Assembly (NCBI GenBank): GCA_021732525.1
Contig: JAKFUU010000035.1
Location: 1-63,551, forward strand
DNA from: Sphingomonadaceae bacterium
GTDB taxonomy: Bacteria > Pseudomonadota > Alphaproteobacteria > Sphingomonadales > Sphingomonadaceae
Length of the DNA: 63,551 nt
Direction of reading: 5' to 3'
The notes beneath the pieces were generated by a model. It was not told the origin of the DNA. It searched no databases and saw only the letters and a list, made by a program, of their open reading frames with translations. Below are positions 24,890 through 32,372 of this stretch, piece by piece (the first letter of the stretch is position 1; every line of letters begins with the position of its first letter). The translations under genes and the position numbers were made by a program.

Positions 24890-25750
24890 ATGGGAGAGCC
24901 CCGCGTGGTCGGATCGCAGCACAAGATGCTCTCGTTCGAGAGCGAGCAAAGCCTGGGCCCCACAGGAGACTCCCTCTTTCTTGACGTACGCCACCAGATC
25001 CTGACGGCGCATTTTGCCCCGCGACAGCTGATCGACGCAGCCAAATTGGCAGCAGCGGCAGGTGTCCCAGAATCGCTTTCGCGCGCTGTCTTTCAAGCGC
25101 TCTCTGATCATGGCTATCTGACCATGCAGTCCGCAGAAGCCGCGCGCGTCGTGCATTGGACGAGCCAGCAACTTGTCGATCTTATTGAAGCTTGTCATGA
25201 CCTGATCGGACTTGCGATCGATAAATGCATGTCGCGCATAGACGAAGAAGGTTTGTCGCATCTGCGCGAAGCCCTCGATTTTGGGTTTCGTGATCCAATC
25301 ACGGCGGGACAGGTCGAGGCGTTCCAGATCCGATGGTGGATATTTTTCCATACCATCATATCGACGATTGAAGTTCGTAATTTCCGCAAGATGATGCTGA
25401 CGGGAATGCCCCCGGCGCTGCGGCGGCGGGTTATAACGGCGCTTGACGGCGAGGGGCTGCGCTCGATGCTTGGTGACATGACCAAGCTAATCGACACTCT
25501 GGCTGCACGCGATACCGCCAAAGGTCGGGCGTTGCTCGACCATCAATTCGCAGCCTTTACCCCCATGGTATCCGTTGCGAACGAGGGTTTCAACACACTC
25601 GCCCGCGAAGATGAAGTCGACTATCGCCTTGGTATGACTTCATTTGCACCGCTGTTCCGGACGAAGGATGCGCACCTCCCTCGCTTCGATCGCGGCATGC
25701 GCGAGCCATTGTCCTGGGCGGCGTTCAAGGCACTCAACCTCAGGACTTGA
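24890..25750 (+). CDS. GntR-like regulator with FCD-type domain (first of a convergent pair)
   Basis: 286 aa if started at ATG 24890; 24800 and 24926 are alternatives, and none has a strong ribosome site. Residues about 30-85 (LDVRHQILTAHFAPRQLID, then VPESLSRAVFQALSDHGYL) fit a GntR winged helix. The helical C-terminal 190 residues resemble an FCD ligand domain with extended helices. No metabolic operon is adjacent. It ends 5 bp from the convergent GntR gene. Confidence 0.65.
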   Translation: MGEPRVVGSQHKMLSFESEQSLGPTGDSLFLDVRHQILTAHFAPRQLIDAAKLAAAAGVPESLSRAVFQALSDHGYLTMQSAEAARVVHWTSQQLVDLIEACHDLIGLAIDKCMSRIDEEGLSHLREALDFGFRDPITAGQVEAFQIRWWIFFHTIISTIEVRNFRKMMLTGMPPALRRRVITALDGEGLRSMLGDMTKLIDTLAARDTAKGRALLDHQFAAFTPMVSVANEGFNTLAREDEVDYRLGMTSFAPLFRTKDAHLPRFDRGMREPLSWAAFKALNLRT

Positions 25751-25755
25751 TGTGG

Positions 25756-26550
25756 TTATTGTCGAGACTGGTGTGCGCCAAATGGAATGGTGCGACCGTC
25801 GAGACCAACTTCGCGGTCGCCAGGGCCGTAGCGACAATCATTGACGGTGATCGAACAGTTTATGCGTGAAATGGCGGGGAACTCAGGCCAGGCGGCGCTG
25901 GGAAGCGTCTTCAACGACACAAGAAGCGGCGCGCGCGTTGCCTCGACAAATTCGGTCATCCTGACATGGGCATCATTCGTGTCCCGGTGGGCAATCGCCT
26001 GACAGGTTTGCGCCATCCGCTTCCACATATTGTTCAACTGTCGAGGGTTTTGCGACCAGACGCTCTTACGAAACAGGGCATTGGGCCCCATGCTCCGAGC
26101 AATCTCCGAAATTGTTGAAACACGCGCCATTTGCACGACCATATTCTGGAGTCCGGCGCAGCTGGTTATGAACCTTTCGGTGGCATCTGCATCCGAATAA
26201 TCAAAGGGTGATGCGAACTCCAAGGCGCGGCCCAGAATGCCGACTTCGAGGTCAGTTCGCCGCTCTGCAGCACGCGCCGCAGCCATCGCCATCATCGTTG
26301 CTCGAATGTCGAACAGGTCATTGATTTCAACCGCGCTCCACGTGCGAACGCCAAAGACGCCTCGCTTGGGAATGTCGAGATAGCCTTCGTGGACCAGAAC
26401 ATTGAGCGCATCAACGACGATCGCTGACTTGCAACCATAGACCAGGCAAAGTTCGTTGCGGTCCAGAATCTGGCCTGGACGATAAGCTCCTTGCAGGATT
26501 GCAAAGCGCACCTCGAGGTAAATCGATTTGGTGGTTGAGCTCTCAGCCAT
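25756..26550 (-). CDS. GntR-family FCD-type transcriptional regulator (second of the pair)
   Basis: 264 aa. The winged helix (YLEVRFAILQGAYRPGQIL, then ALNVLVHEGYLDIPKRGVFGV) spans residues 10-68. The FCD domain follows from EINDLFDIRATMMAMAAARAAERR. About 45 extra residues follow the FCD core. It starts 8 bp inside the hipA end, and probably continues the hipBA transcript. The ligand is unknown. Confidence 0.78.
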   Translation of the reverse strand: MAESSTTKSIYLEVRFAILQGAYRPGQILDRNELCLVYGCKSAIVVDALNVLVHEGYLDIPKRGVFGVRTWSAVEINDLFDIRATMMAMAAARAAERRTDLEVGILGRALEFASPFDYSDADATERFITSCAGLQNMVVQMARVSTISEIARSMGPNALFRKSVWSQNPRQLNNMWKRMAQTCQAIAHRDTNDAHVRMTEFVEATRAPLLVSLKTLPSAAWPEFPAISRINCSITVNDCRYGPGDREVGLDGRTIPFGAHQSRQ

Positions 26551-27790
26551 CGTTGCAAGCTAGCCTGAAGCAGGTCGCAAATCGACGCCGATCTGCCTCT
26601 CCCAAACCAGCGCTTTCAAATTGCGCTTCCCAGCGGGAAGCGACAAGGCTGCGCATCTCGTCGACGATCAACCTCGCGTCGGCCGCTCCAAGGTCAAAAA
26701 CCGCAGCGCCAGCGAGCGCGTTATCAATCGTGGCCGCACGCCCCGCCGGGCCGACTGCAAGGACCAGCCGGCGTTCCAAACCGACCTGAGGCTTTGGCAC
26801 GACGTCGTAAAGCGGCGACAACCGCCACCCCTGCCCATCCCACAAGAAGCCGTGATTGCGCAGATGATCGTCGTCATTTGTCACCAGGATGTTGAAGACC
26901 ATGCGGCGAAACAGCTCGTGCAGATCATTGCGGACCAGTGTTCCGTGCCGGCGAAGGACTGCCGCCAAGTCCGCATAGCCATAGAGACTGGCTTCGCTTT
27001 CATGCGCGCCGAGCATGGTCAGTCCCGAGACGAAATGGCGCCGCTCCATCCAGTTGCCGTGCGCAATCCGGTCAAAGCGTTCGATCAAATAGATGTCGCG
27101 GTCGAGCACGCGCTTAAAATCCAGTGCGGGGACATCAAGCCCGCATTCTGCGGCAAGACGCATCGTCGCGAGCTCGACCCGGCATTCCGGAAAACTGTCA
27201 TTGCGCGCCTGAAATTTGGCAATCCAGGGTTGCTTGCCGATCTCGGTCACAGCCTTGGGACGGGCTCCGCCAAGGGACGATCCGGTGAGCAATCGTCGCA
27301 GATTCTCATCAAGCAATTCGACATGCTGCGCGCGTTCTGCGGCCTCTGCCAATTCTTCGAGTGTGAAATATTCCCCAGGTGCATCGCCATCACCCCATGG
27401 CGTTAGACGCTCGGGCCGTTCCAAAGTGGGTCCGAAGGCCAATGCGCCGACGCGGTGGTCACCCGATGCCAGAATGAGATCAATGTCGCTTGGTGTTCGG
27501 TCGCCCAGGGCCTTGTACATGAGATATTGGCCCCACCCGTCAGGCGCGGCGTCGCGAATGCCTCCAAAAACTGCAAAGCCTTCCTGCGTCCGAAAGGTCT
27601 GGCTTTCGCTGGAATCGTGGAGTGGCAGGGATAATGGATCGACGGCAATCCGGTCCGACCGCTCAAGGTAGCGGCGACCATAAGCAAAGGTCGCAAATTT
27701 GTTCCGCGGCTCATCAGTCATGGTGAGCAATCCAGCAGGGACCGCCCCATGGCGCAGATGGACAAAAACATAGGAGCGCACGGTTGCCAT
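26543..27790 (-). CDS. hipA: HipA-family serine/threonine kinase toxin
   Basis: HipA kinases stop growth by phosphorylating glutamyl-tRNA synthetase or similar targets. The 415-aa chain shows the HipA N1 barrel, GSSLGGARPKA (P-loop-like ejection segment), the ATP-binding PWIAKFQ and the catalytic block FNILVTNDDDHLRNHGFL with SPLYDVVPKP. It starts 4 bp after the hipB stop. All expected motifs appear intact. Confidence 0.93.
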   Translation of the reverse strand: MATVRSYVFVHLRHGAVPAGLLTMTDEPRNKFATFAYGRRYLERSDRIAVDPLSLPLHDSSESQTFRTQEGFAVFGGIRDAAPDGWGQYLMYKALGDRTPSDIDLILASGDHRVGALAFGPTLERPERLTPWGDGDAPGEYFTLEELAEAAERAQHVELLDENLRRLLTGSSLGGARPKAVTEIGKQPWIAKFQARNDSFPECRVELATMRLAAECGLDVPALDFKRVLDRDIYLIERFDRIAHGNWMERRHFVSGLTMLGAHESEASLYGYADLAAVLRRHGTLVRNDLHELFRRMVFNILVTNDDDHLRNHGFLWDGQGWRLSPLYDVVPKPQVGLERRLVLAVGPAGRAATIDNALAGAAVFDLGAADARLIVDEMRSLVASRWEAQFESAGLGEADRRRFATCFRLACNDG

Positions 27791-27793
27791 GAT

Positions 27794-28135
27794 CTAGAAG
27801 TCCAGCCCGTCGTCACTAGCGGCGTGAGTTGTCTTGGGCAGGCGCGCCAGGTCTTCGCTGATTCCTGCAAGGTCCGTGTCAGGTGCGACCAGTGCTGCAA
27901 GGCGCTGCGTCATGCCGAAGACGTGCAGCGCACTCGCAAGGACGGCCAGCCCCACGGTTGGATCGCCCGCTTCCAGCCGCTGCACCGTTTGAACCGAGAC
28001 AAGCATGCGTTCCGCCATAAGCCGTTGGGGCAATTTGCGCCGGCGACGGGCCAAAGCGATATCCTTGCCAAGCTGAACGATGGCACGATGGCTTTGGGGC
28101 GGCAGTCCGCTGGCGGCTCGAGATGAACGGGGCAT
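27794..28135 (-). CDS. hipB: HipB-like Xre antitoxin/repressor
   Basis: 113 aa. The helix-turn-helix is QLGKDIALARRRRKLPQRLMAERMLVSVQTVQRLEAG at residues about 22-58. The C-terminus is acidic. It neutralises HipA and represses the operon. ATG 28135 is chosen because the in-frame ATG at 28147 lies inside the operator repeat. No ribosome site precedes 28135, so translation may be near-leaderless. Confidence 0.87.
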   Translation of the reverse strand: MPRSSRAASGLPPQSHRAIVQLGKDIALARRRRKLPQRLMAERMLVSVQTVQRLEAGDPTVGLAVLASALHVFGMTQRLAALVAPDTDLAGISEDLARLPKTTHAASDDGLDF

Positions 28136-28144
28136 GCTTATATA

Positions 28145-28190
28145 CATGACATATCATGTGTAAAAGTTCAATTAAAAATGATATGTCATG
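28145..28190. promoter_or_regulatory. hipBA operator: 13-bp inverted repeat
   Basis: CATGACATATCAT at 28145-28157 is repeated in inverted form at 28178-28190, with an AT-rich 20-bp spacer. Each arm is itself partly palindromic. It covers the promoter just before hipB, as in other hip operators. Confidence 0.78.
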
Positions 28191-28546
28191 CGAAGAACTG
28201 GGAGCATGTCTCATATGATAAGCTGTTGATGCAGGAAACCAAAATGTCCCAACACGCAATTGTAAGGAATAATCCCGATCCCAATACACTTCTGTGGCGG
28301 GCGCAAGCCAGAAACATCGCCCGGACTCCGGCCAATGAGGAATGCTTCCTGCGTCAGCAGCCTGTCCCCCGAGGGCGATTTGCGATTTAGACCGCCAATA
28401 CCTCGGACCGCCCTGACAGCTGCGCCATGACAATGGAGTGGTGATAAATATTCACAAAATTTGTTACATGTGATAGCGTTTCGCAGAAGGTGAAGGAGAT
28501 TCGCGAGAGACGGCAGCCGAGGTGATTGATTTTCGCGGAGAAGTAT
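28191..28546. other. Intergenic region between hipBA and fic
   Basis: Holds a weak 48-codon + frame (from ATG 28244 to 28390) without a good ribosome site, which I do not call. The last 110 bp are AT-rich and probably contain the fic promoter. Confidence 0.4.
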
Positions 28547-30088
28547 ATGGGTGAATGGCCATCACAGGCGGTGAACAGTTTTCGCACACGGGCGCTCCCT
28601 GAGCCTGCGACGCCAGTCGGCTATGCTGCGTTGATCGCCGCCTTTGATCTCGCCCTTCCGCTCCCGCCGCGACTGGCGGCCATCGCGGAGCGACACCATC
28701 CGGTTGCGACTGCGGACTGGCTTCTGCTTACGCCGCGCCACCGGCCTGACCCAAATCTTGCAGCCCAGCTGACCTTCGCCATCAAATGGGAAGGGATTGA
28801 TCTCGCCGTTCTCGCCAAGCTCTTCCAAAATGTTGAAATCGCGACCATAACCGCTGTCATCAAAGCGACACCCACGGGCATATTCGCGCGCAGGATCTGG
28901 TTTCTCTATGAATGGTTGACCGGCAGCCAGCTGGACATTCCCGATGCGGGCAAAGTCAAGTACACTGCTGTCGTCGATCAAGAGCAACAATTCTGCCTGG
29001 ATCGAGGCGAACCATCACCTCGCCACAGGGTCAACAACAACTTGCCCGGTACGCCGAGCTTCTGTCCGATGGTGCGCCGTTCGCATTTGTTGGTCGAAGC
29101 GGAAGCCAAACGGCTCGATGCGCAAGCACGCGCGCAAATTGGCCGGGTGCGCCCCGACTTGATCGCACGCGCTGCGGCGTTCCTACTTCTCAACGACTCG
29201 AAATCTTCCTTTGCCATCGAAGGCGAGCGGCCTTCGGGAAACCGTGCGGTTCGCTGGGGGCAAGCGATCTCCGAGGCCGGAAACAGCGCGCTCAGCATCG
29301 CCGAATTTGATCGCCTGCAGCGCATCGTCATTGGCGACGCGCGCTTCGTTCGATTGGGGCTACGCGATGAAGGCGGTTTTGTAGGAGTCCATGATCGCGA
29401 AAGCGGTGATCCCCTCCCCGACCATATAAGCGCGCGCGCCGAAGACCTAACCGACCTTGTTGAGGGCTTGGTCGCTTATGCTGCAAGAGCCCGCGCCGGG
29501 GCCCTCGATGCTGTGGCGACTGCCGCCGTGCTCGCTTTCGGATTTGTTTATATTCATCCTTATGTCGACGGAAATGGCAGGTTGCACCGATGGCTTGTGC
29601 ACCACGCTCTCGCAGCTGCAGACTATAACCCCCCGGGGCTCGTCTTCCCCGTGAGCGCCGCAATATTGCGGCGCCTCGATGATTATCGCGCTGTGCTCGA
29701 GAGCTATTCCAGGCCACTTCTCCCGGAAATCGAATGGAAACGAACCGCCAAGGGCAATGTTGAGGTGCTGAATGACACTGCGGGGTTTTATCGGTTTTTC
29801 GATGCCACCGCGCATACAGAATTTCTCTATAGCTGCGTCGAACAGACCATCGTCGAAGATCTTCCAGCAGAAGTGGCTTTCCTTGAAGCCTTTGATCGCT
29901 TCAGCCAAGGTGTGCAGGAAATCGTCGATATGCCTGCTGACCGCATCGAAATTTTGCAAAAGTTTCTGCAACAAAATGACGGCCGCCTCTCGCAGCGGGC
30001 AAGAACGCGGGAGTTTGAAGCACTGACCGATGAAGAGGTGGTTCAGGTCGAGCAACTCTATGGTGATGCATTTGGGCAGCGAGAATAA
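28547..30088 (+). CDS. Fic-domain AMP/nucleotide transferase
   Basis: 513 aa. The Fic active-site loop HPYVDGNGRLHR is near residue 337. The inhibitory helix motif SFAIEG, of the (S/T)xxxE(G/N) type, lies N-terminal at about residue 220, making it a class II, self-inhibited Fic enzyme. The N-terminal 200 residues and the C-terminal helical region are extra. ATG 28547 with GGAGA is preferred over TTG 28526. It probably AMPylates a host protein under stress or infection; the target is unknown. Confidence 0.92.
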   Translation: MGEWPSQAVNSFRTRALPEPATPVGYAALIAAFDLALPLPPRLAAIAERHHPVATADWLLLTPRHRPDPNLAAQLTFAIKWEGIDLAVLAKLFQNVEIATITAVIKATPTGIFARRIWFLYEWLTGSQLDIPDAGKVKYTAVVDQEQQFCLDRGEPSPRHRVNNNLPGTPSFCPMVRRSHLLVEAEAKRLDAQARAQIGRVRPDLIARAAAFLLLNDSKSSFAIEGERPSGNRAVRWGQAISEAGNSALSIAEFDRLQRIVIGDARFVRLGLRDEGGFVGVHDRESGDPLPDHISARAEDLTDLVEGLVAYAARARAGALDAVATAAVLAFGFVYIHPYVDGNGRLHRWLVHHALAAADYNPPGLVFPVSAAILRRLDDYRAVLESYSRPLLPEIEWKRTAKGNVEVLNDTAGFYRFFDATAHTEFLYSCVEQTIVEDLPAEVAFLEAFDRFSQGVQEIVDMPADRIEILQKFLQQNDGRLSQRARTREFEALTDEEVVQVEQLYGDAFGQRE

Positions 30089-30181
30089 GGCTCAGGCTCG
30101 GCCTAATCTGCGCGTTCTTTTCGCGTTCAGATATCGTCTGACCGGATTGCGAGGGAATTTTAGCAGGAACCGCAAGGATTA

Positions 30182-31099
30182 TTAGCCAAACAGTACCCGC
30201 TGCAATGCCTCGACCAGTTTTCGGCGTTTGTCAGCGGGGAGATTGCTCAAATTGTGCTGCTTCCAGCGCACGGCAGGCAAGTGCGGGGCGCCCGGTATCC
30301 CGAGAAGGTCCCAGTCCGGCTCCCCTCGTTTGAAGCCGACTAGGAAATGCCGATGTTCGTCGGGCATGTCGGCGATCATTGCCGCAATTATCGCCTCACG
30401 CGCGGCTTCAAGATCTGCAAGGGCAACGGGATCTTGCGTCATGCCAACGAAACCGCGCGCGAATTCCTCTGCCAGTGGCTTGCGGGTCGGTGCCAGGACC
30501 TCGGCCATGGGCCGGTTGTGGCTGATGAGATAGACTAGGAAAGCGCGCCGCAGTTCGTCGCTTATGCCTTCATGTGCCAACAGGTCGCGCACGTCGAACA
30601 GATCGCGCGGATGCTGGCGGTCGAGCGCTGCCACGATTTTGCCTGCATAGAGGTCGGCGAAGGACACGACCTCCATTTCGGCAAACCCGAACTCGTCCTC
30701 CACCGACGGCATCACGGGTGTCACCACTGGATCGTAAACCGTGCCGCGCAGCACAGGCGTAATCTCGATTTTGATCTGAACGCCTCCGGCGCGAACGATT
30801 AGCTTCGTGACGATTTTCTCATCCGCTGAGCGGGACGGGTTGACCTTCGCGCCGGGGATTCCAGCTTCGATCCGTTCGGCGATCCGCAGCATTGCTGCGT
30901 CGATTGCGGCAAGTGATGTGGCGCGGTCCTCGACGGGCAGATATGTCAGGTCGATGTCCACCGACAGGCGCGGCATGTTACGCACGAACAGGTTGATGGC
31001 TGTGCCGCCCTTGAGCGCGAATGCCGTTTCCTTCGCCACGAAAGGAATGGTGCGAATGAGAAGCGCGACCTGCTGCCGGTAGGTATCGAGAAAGGCCAT
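30182..31099 (-). CDS. abiEii: AbiEii nucleotidyltransferase toxin
   Basis: Toxin of the type IV AbiE phage-abortive-infection system. It has the DNA-polymerase-beta-like core ALKGGTAINLFV, then RLSVDIDLTYL (the active-site acidic residues), a central KIVAALDRQHPRDLFDVRDLL block and a helical C-terminus. The length of 305 aa is typical. It starts 4 bp after the antitoxin stop. It probably modifies tRNA or GTP-related targets. Confidence 0.93.
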   Translation of the reverse strand: MAFLDTYRQQVALLIRTIPFVAKETAFALKGGTAINLFVRNMPRLSVDIDLTYLPVEDRATSLAAIDAAMLRIAERIEAGIPGAKVNPSRSADEKIVTKLIVRAGGVQIKIEITPVLRGTVYDPVVTPVMPSVEDEFGFAEMEVVSFADLYAGKIVAALDRQHPRDLFDVRDLLAHEGISDELRRAFLVYLISHNRPMAEVLAPTRKPLAEEFARGFVGMTQDPVALADLEAAREAIIAAMIADMPDEHRHFLVGFKRGEPDWDLLGIPGAPHLPAVRWKQHNLSNLPADKRRKLVEALQRVLFG

Positions 31100-31103
31100 A
31101 AAT

Positions 31104-31892
31104 TCACTTGCCTCCCAGATCGGAAGGCACGGTTATATGGTAAGTGGGGTCGAGCCTGCCGCCTTTAACGAGGACGCGCTTGCCCGATCCGAGATCAACG
31201 CGGGACACGTCGAGCCGGGATCGCCAAGCATGGCGGTGGCGGTCGGCAAAGAACAGGAATAGCCGCTTCACTTTCACGCTGGCGCACGCTCCCAACAGGG
31301 TTTGCAGGCGGCGCGGGCTGAGGTCGCTCAGCCCTTCCATCAGGGCATCGACCTGGTGGAAACTTTCGCGCTCGGGCAACTCGTCGAGCAATTCCAGCAC
31401 GGCCCGTTCCTTGCTCGAATATCGGATCGGCAAGTGCATCCCTGCGGCGCTTAACATGACGGGACTTGGCTCTGGCGGTGCATCGGCATCGCTCGGAAAC
31501 AGCCGTATGCTGTTATGCCACTGGAATTTCACGTCGAGCGGCAGATCGACCAACCATGTCGGCGCTCGCTTCGGCCCGTAAAGATGGACCTCCTGCAGCT
31601 CCGCCGAGAGGTAATGCGCATAACCCAGTTGTTCGAGCGCGGTGCGCCCGCCAACGGCGAGCGGTAAATTCAGCAAGGTCTGGAGAGATATGACGGCCTG
31701 TTGCCATGTCAGCGGCGTTCGCGAACGGCGATAAACGCGCCGCGCCGGGTTATCGAGCCATCCGGCACGAACATACTGGCTACGGAGTGCCGATGAATAG
31801 CCGTGGGCTTCCAGCCAGCCAGCATCGACCAGAAGGCCCTCGGGAAGTTCCTGCTGGAGTCGGTTTAATTTGCTATCGGAACGCGTAGCCAT
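31104..31892 (-). CDS. abiEi: AbiEi antitoxin and transcriptional repressor
   Basis: 262 aa. The N-terminal winged helix has LLVDAGWLEAHGYSSALRSQYVRAGWLDNPARRVYRR. The AbiEi C-terminal domain follows (YSSKERAVLELLDELPERESFHQ onward). It represses the operon and counters AbiEii without binding it. The start is ATG 31892. Upstream lie short repeats of GATATTT near 31935-31950 that may be part of its operator. Confidence 0.92.
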   Translation of the reverse strand: MATRSDSKLNRLQQELPEGLLVDAGWLEAHGYSSALRSQYVRAGWLDNPARRVYRRSRTPLTWQQAVISLQTLLNLPLAVGGRTALEQLGYAHYLSAELQEVHLYGPKRAPTWLVDLPLDVKFQWHNSIRLFPSDADAPPEPSPVMLSAAGMHLPIRYSSKERAVLELLDELPERESFHQVDALMEGLSDLSPRRLQTLLGACASVKVKRLFLFFADRHRHAWRSRLDVSRVDLGSGKRVLVKGGRLDPTYHITVPSDLGGK

Positions 31893-32168
31893 GCTTAGTG
31901 TTTTGGCACATTCCCAAACCAATGTCTAGTTTATGATATTTGATATTTGCTAAGCTCGGCTATGCATTCTGGTAACCAGGTAAACTCCCGCCTTAGATCC
32001 CATCCGAGATTTCCGTAATGCACATGGTTAATCGACAGTCGGCGTCGGAGTGTCAATTTCGGATGCCAGCGTCGCGCAGGTTCGGAACTGGACGAGGAAA
32101 GGGAGAGAGGCGAGAATTGACTCGAAAGGTAAGGAGGAATAGCATTTGAAGGTGAGAAGGCATGTGCA

Positions 32169-32372
32169 ATGAAATACGATCCATCAATGTACATCGGAAT
32201 TGGAAAAGACGGATTCTTGCCTCCTGACAACTGGGAGCCGGATGAAGATCATTCTTGGGTTGGATCATATGGATCCGAGCGCCCACGAGGCGGGATCGCT
32301 AGCTGGATAGCATTTACTGTTATCTTTGGCGGGGTCGCAACATGGATTGGGTATTCCTTCCTCAGCACCTAA
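32169..32372 (+). CDS. Small single-span membrane protein, 67 aa
   Basis: Residues 44-64 (SWIAFTVIFGGVATWIGYSFL) form one membrane helix after a Pro/Trp/Asp-rich N-terminus. It ends overlapping the convergent traG stop by 3-4 bp. AAGG at 32154-32157 is a distant ribosome site. It is plausible but not certain. Confidence 0.5.
   Translation: MKYDPSMYIGIGKDGFLPPDNWEPDEDHSWVGSYGSERPRGGIASWIAFTVIFGGVATWIGYSFLST

Noticed and set aside
26621-27406. 261-codon + strand frame opposite hipA
   Set aside because: Antisense shadow of hipA, which carries all kinase motifs.
28244-28390. 48-codon frame between hipB and fic
   Set aside because: No convincing ribosome site and no family; too short to support.
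31931-32286. - strand frames of 99 and 77 codons upstream of abiEi
   Set aside because: No ribosome sites or family features; they overlap the better supported small membrane protein gene on the + strand.
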